From assembly GCA_003151435.1 (NCBI GenBank), contig PLXP01000245.1, positions 636 to 37,138 of the forward strand: a stretch of 36,503 nt of DNA. Direction: 5' to 3'. This stretch comes from Acidobacteriaceae bacterium. GTDB lineage: Bacteria > Acidobacteriota > Terriglobia > Terriglobales > Acidobacteriaceae. Every line of letters begins with the position of its first letter. Position 1 is the stretch's first letter. Shown here in pieces: positions 33,184 through 36,503 of the stretch. Under the pieces are notes generated by a model that saw nothing but the letters and a program-made list of their open reading frames with translations, searched no databases and was not told the DNA's origin. Made by a program: the position numbers and the translations under genes.

Positions 33184-34116
33184 TTATGCGAGGTATTTCT
33201 TTGTCCAATCGAAGGGCCGAAGCTCTTCAGGGTGACTTCGCACGTAGGCCAAGACTCGATGGCGCTTCTGAGCACCGCGACCTTCACGGTGTTCGACGTC
33301 GCGCACCAAATCCGGCATCGTTTCCTCCACGCGAGCGATGGTTGAACGCCACCTTGCTTTTACCGCGGAGAGTGTGAATCCGAGTCCTGAAGCTAACTCC
33401 TGATCGGTAGCTCCTCTCAGCGCGGCCATAAGGAGTTGCTGATCTGACTCTCGAAGGCGAAGCGCCGGCTCACGAAAACGGAAAAGAACGTTTCCGAGAG
33501 ACCCGGGCAGGCCTTGCACGGACTCTCGTGTCATGAGAAAGAGTTCCCGTCCAGCTTCTGGAAAGTCCGCAACGAGCCGGAATTCCATGGAGCGCCGCAC
33601 AAAGCCCTTTTCCGGTTCGGCGGCTGTCTCTTGGAAGATTCTTCGAATCCGATACCCTGCGTGCACTTCTACAAAGCCTGAGACCGAAAGAGTCTGCGTT
33701 TCTTGCAGGTCCGGTGGGCTGAGTATCTCGTGACGCGAGGTACCGCAGAGGATCAGCACGTTAACCCCATCTCCAGAGTTTGCTCGCGCAACTTCGTGAG
33801 GAGTTGCCAATACCGACCGGCCCGACTGAATACTTGCCATAACCCGGGAGTTGATATCCGGGCGGGGATTGGCTAACTCTGCATCCGCGAATTCAGATGA
33901 GACGAGCACTGAAGCACCGAAACCCACCATTTGATGGCTTCGAGGGAAGGAACTCGATTCGAGCACACAAGAGTTAAAGAATCGATCTCGAATCAGGTGC
34001 TTCCACGCCTCAAGAGCAGCCTTGACTCCCACCAGGGCTTCACCTCGATACTTAGGTTGAATCGACAGGCCGGGCTCAATATCGTTCCAAGTGGCGGGGC
34101 GCCACGTAATCGGCAT
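33184..34116 (-). CDS. Protein with C-terminal LuxR-like HTH
   Basis: A 310-aa protein. Residues of about 220-270 (LRESDQQLLMAALRGATDQELASGLGFTLSAVKARW) match a LuxR/GerE-type helix-turn-helix: a Leu-rich first helix, ATDQELA, then the LSAVKARW recognition helix. The N-terminal 200 residues are a mixed alpha/beta domain starting MPITWRPATWNDIEPG, faintly like a GNAT-type or unknown sensor domain; no family can be fixed. It is probably a transcription regulator of an unknown regulon. The ATG has GAGG about 9 nt upstream. Its 3' end abuts the group II intron remnant, so the C-terminus may have been altered. Confidence 0.65.
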   Translation of the reverse strand: MPITWRPATWNDIEPGLSIQPKYRGEALVGVKAALEAWKHLIRDRFFNSCVLESSSFPRSHQMVGFGASVLVSSEFADAELANPRPDINSRVMASIQSGRSVLATPHEVARANSGDGVNVLILCGTSRHEILSPPDLQETQTLSVSGFVEVHAGYRIRRIFQETAAEPEKGFVRRSMEFRLVADFPEAGRELFLMTRESVQGLPGSLGNVLFRFREPALRLRESDQQLLMAALRGATDQELASGLGFTLSAVKARWRSTIARVEETMPDLVRDVEHREGRGAQKRHRVLAYVRSHPEELRPFDWTKKYLA

Positions 34117-34343
34117 TCAGCGAACCTCGCGGAATTTTAGCATGGAAATTCGCAATGGCTATCTTTTAGATCATTGCAAGCGGGCGCGATTCCTGTGTAT
34201 GGTCCCGGAATACGACTCGTTCGTTGCCGCATTCCTCCCAGAGCCGGACCGGATGAGTCGAACCCCGCCTCGAATATTGAAGCCACTCGCAGACGCGTAC
34301 CCTCCCAGCTCCAGCGGAAATCTCAACAGTTGAGGAAATCGAC

Positions 34344-34868
34344 ATGACAATCGATCGAGAAATTCTCCGGCCGTCCCATTCAGATTCAAGGCCCTCAGCC
34401 GGAAGGCGACGGACGGAAAAGATGGTTGCAATTGCCCTGGCTTCTCTTGTTTGTTGCGTGGCGGTCGGTCCAACCGGCTGCACCAATGGACCTTTACAAA
34501 GCTCAAGCGGAAGCTTAGGTCCGTCCGGGGCCCAGGTCACCGCAGCCGCAATCGGGGTTGGCGCCGTGGTGGTCGGCACGGTCGTCCTTATTGAGGTCCA
34601 TCATAGTCATCACACCGTGAAGGGCTGTGTTTTCAGTGGCCAGAATGGCCTCCAGGTTCAGACTCAAGGCGATGTGAAGACCTATGCGCTGGCGGGAGAC
34701 ACCGCGAACATCAAGGTGGGTGACCTGGTCCGGTTCCATGGGACGAGGGTAAAGAAAGTGAAAGGCAGCGCCGGCGATCAGACATTTACGGTTGAGAAGA
34801 TCAGCAGGGACTACGGGCCGTGCAAGCTGAATTCCGGGCAGCCTGCCAACGCTCCCAACGCCAGGTAG
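34344..34868 (+). CDS. Small lipoprotein with OB-like domain
   Basis: A 174-aa protein, or 148 aa if it starts at the second Met (34422). The first ATG has GAGG 8 nt upstream and gives a long basic n-region; the second begins the hydrophobic signal directly (MVAIALASLVCCVAVGPTGC). Either way a cysteine follows at a lipobox-like PTGC. A second hydrophobic stretch (AAAIGVGAVVVGTVVLIEV) precedes HHSHH. The domain GCVFSGQNGLQVQTQGDVKTYALAGDTANIKVGDLVRFHGTRVKK is beta-rich, like small OB-type stress or sensory lipoproteins. It is a clear paralogue of the broken copy at 25.2-25.6 kb. No ligand is evident. Confidence 0.75.
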   Translation: MTIDREILRPSHSDSRPSAGRRRTEKMVAIALASLVCCVAVGPTGCTNGPLQSSSGSLGPSGAQVTAAAIGVGAVVVGTVVLIEVHHSHHTVKGCVFSGQNGLQVQTQGDVKTYALAGDTANIKVGDLVRFHGTRVKKVKGSAGDQTFTVEKISRDYGPCKLNSGQPANAPNAR

Positions 34869-34982
34869 ATAGCTGTTTCGGCCCCTCATTGCAGGCACTT
34901 CCAGATCGCGAATTGTTGTCACTCTCTACGGATACTCGTTGTGATATACGCTGGGGGTGAAGTCCTGAATTGCGACCAGCGC

Positions 34983-35375
34983 ATGAATAAGCTTCCCCTG
35001 CTTCTTCTCGGCCTCCTGCTCGGCGCCTGCGGCGTGCTGCGTGCGCAGAGATTCGACCTGACGAGCGGCCGCGTGATCCATGAGCAGATCCGCGGTCTAG
35101 GCCACATCCCAATCATCGATGCCCATCCGCGCCGCGATCTGGCACACAAGGCAGAGTTACAAGCGGAAGAGAAAAGGCGCACACTGTTGAACTTCAACTA
35201 TGCCGAGGACATGCGATATCGGGAACGTACCACCGTGGAGCGGGTGAACGCGCGCTTGAAAGACGAGTTCGGCGGGCGAACGATACGGGTCCGAGGCAAC
35301 GCCAAGGTGATGTGCCATCTGATGTTCGGCATCATCGCGCTCACCGCCGATCAGATCCTGAGACTCATCACGTAG
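34983..35375 (+). pseudogene. C-terminal fragment of a DDE transposase joined to a signal-like N-terminus
   Basis: Residues from about LTSGRVIHEQIRGLGHIPIID onward match the C-terminal third of IS4/IS5-superfamily (IS1182-like) transposases, including the YRERTTVERVNARLKDEFGG block that carries the catalytic Glu and the VRGNAKVMCHLMFGIIALTAD tail. The N-terminal catalytic Asp residues are missing. Upstream of about 35060 the frame reads MNKLPLLLLGLLLGAC, a lipoprotein-type signal from another source. The track start at 34941 has no RBS, while the ATG at 34983 starts the signal. Not a functional transposase. Confidence 0.8.
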
Positions 35376-36126
35376 GTTGTCAGACGGAAGCCGAAAACCT
35401 GGATCAAGCGCGGACATCCATGGTCGCGGTGTGTCCGAAAATCGGCATCCTCAGGTGGGCCGTATCCAAATATCGACCAAACGGAGTAGCGCTGCATCGC
35501 CAGCTAACCACGACAGGGAGAAATTCCACTTCCGTCAGCATCACCGGCGATGACTGTGGATTTTGCAAGTGGCTCAGATATTAGCCTTTTCGTTTCGTGC
35601 CATGTGTTGACTGCACGGTTTTGTTTGAAATGAATTTTGCCGTCCGTGTCGTGAAATGCCGCCACCAACACATCCGGGGCACCCAGCACGGCCTCCGCGC
35701 CGCAGGCTTGTTGGGTAGTGCACAAGTGGTAACTGACGAGTGGCCGGTTGACGAGTGGCCGGTCATCCGCCCGGAACCGCCCATTCGGCTGTCTCCAGAC
35801 CAGCCATCAGGACGCGGGGGAATTTCCAGCAAATACCTCCGAACCTGGATTCGTACGGAATCTCCGCGCAACCGACTGAATTCGCTTGACCTTCATCGGT
35901 GCACCCGGCGAACCTCCCGGTAAAGCAACGACAGGAGAAGCAGGTTAATACGATCGCCCTAGTTTGCCGTTTCATGTTGACAATCCCCCTTGCGACCAGT
36001 CACTCTTCTTCCAGCTTCACTTCCCCGAAGCGAGTTTCCAGAGTAAGACCTGCGCTACCAATCATTCCTTTACGAAGCTGGAAGGACTTGGCAAGTTCAA
36101 GGCCCCAAAGTGCACTAGGAGGTTCT
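35376..36126. other. Gene-poor region with a 15-bp tandem duplication
   Basis: About 750 nt with no credible ORF; the track ORFs are short, lack RBSs and have no recognisable motif. The first 30-50 nt may be the right end of the dead IS at 35375. The only other structure is a tandem repeat at 35734-35763. TTGACA near 35975 has no good -10 partner. Confidence 0.5.
35734..35763. repeat. Tandem duplication, 15 bp x 2
   Basis: TGACGAGTGGCCGGT occurs twice without a gap (35734-35748 and 35749-35763). No ORF interpretation is supported. It may be slippage or a binding-site pair. Confidence 0.85.
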
Positions 36127-36503
36127 ATGCAACAAGCAAGCTTCAGGACGTGTCTTCTCTTCTGTTGTGCCGTTTTGTTTGCAGGTTCTTCACAAAACGC
36201 CACCGCTGCCACCCTCTGCGTGAATCCCGCCGGTTCCGGCGGCTGCTACAAAACAATCAGTCTCGCCGTCAACAATGCCGCTCCATATGACGTGATCAAC
36301 GTTTGGCCCGGCACTTACAAAGAAGACATCGTCATTGGAATTCCCCTTTCCCTGATTGGATCGGGCGCCGAACACTCCGTGATTGACGCAACTGGCCTCG
36401 CAAATGGCATCTTTGTCGATGGATTTGACAACCCCGGGCTTAGTCACGTGACGATTGCCGGCTTCTCGGTTCAGAGCGCTCAATGGGAAGGCGTGCTCGT
36501 CGT
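36127..36503 (+). CDS. Secreted beta-helix protein, partial at the window edge
   Basis: Missing from the ORF track because it runs off the end. The ATG at 36127 has AGGAGG 5 nt upstream, an excellent RBS. The signal peptide MQQASFRTCLLFCCAVLFAG is followed by a pattern of parallel beta-helix repeats (DVINVWPGTYKEDIVIG, LSLIGSGAEHSVIDATGLANGIFVD, VTIAGFSVQSAQWEGVLV), similar to pectate-lyase-like, NosD/DUF1565-type surface proteins. At least 125 residues are visible with no stop. Enzymatic function, if any, cannot be seen in this part. Confidence 0.85.
   Translation, partial: MQQASFRTCLLFCCAVLFAGSSQNATAATLCVNPAGSGGCYKTISLAVNNAAPYDVINVWPGTYKEDIVIGIPLSLIGSGAEHSVIDATGLANGIFVDGFDNPGLSHVTIAGFSVQSAQWEGVLV

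Noticed and set aside
32880-33287. 135-aa minus-strand ORF
   Set aside because: Lies mostly over the structured group II intron fragment; no RBS and no domain.

Overview
The window is high-GC bacterial DNA, most likely from a soil Acidobacteriota (Terriglobia-type) genome. This is inferred from the mix of gene families: ScpA, a GadB-type glutamate decarboxylase, a Reg_prop/Y_Y_Y-GGDEF signalling protein, small OB-like lipoproteins, Sel1 proteins, and abundant decayed insertion sequences. No rRNA, tRNA or CRISPR array was seen, so the taxonomy is tentative.

Layout. (a) 1-2995, minus strand: start of a partial gene at the edge, a NADAR/YbiA-like protein, a lipoprotein with its own terminator, scpA, and a possible 71-aa ORF. 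(b) 2996-4007: an apparently intact IS630-family element with an A7 frameshift site, inserted at a TA that formed part of the stop codon of the next gene. (c) 4007-24923, minus strand: one compact six-gene block of about 21 kb. In transcription order it encodes a 219-aa single-pass membrane protein, a 3379-aa modular giant (diverged repeats, an alpha/beta-hydrolase segment, a DUF6603-like region), a 596-aa protein, a 358-aa protein, a 1362-aa protein and a 1046-aa BNR beta-propeller protein with two ASH-like domains. Four of the five junctions overlap or lie 1 nt apart, and the fifth has a 37-nt gap with a strong RBS. A sigma70-like promoter and a leader with a long inverted repeat precede it. 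I cannot assign a known pathway to it, and it is the best candidate here for an undescribed system.

(d) 25.0-27.9 kb is a zone of gene decay: a lipoprotein pseudogene with an in-frame stop and a lost 3' end, a membrane protein gene running into it from the other side, and a fusion of a truncated pRiA4b ORF-3-like gene with a 5'-truncated Y_Y_Y/GGDEF gene. (e) 28.1-31.2 kb: gadB, then an AAA+ ATPase with a winged-helix-like C-terminus, whose start is overlapped by palindromes built from TGTCGCA/TGCGACA.

(f) 31.2-36.5 kb: a 70-bp near-perfect hairpin, a secreted Sel1-repeat protein, what looks like the 5' part of a group II intron without its reverse transcriptase, a protein with a LuxR-like HTH, an intact paralogue of the broken lipoprotein, a transposase C-terminal remnant joined to a lipoprotein-type signal sequence, and the start of a secreted beta-helix protein running off the edge.

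The long block looks like a co-translated set of structural or surface proteins, but none of the large products has a recognisable Sec signal, so location and export are open. The genes around it look like ordinary accessory and housekeeping genes with repeated mobile-element damage.
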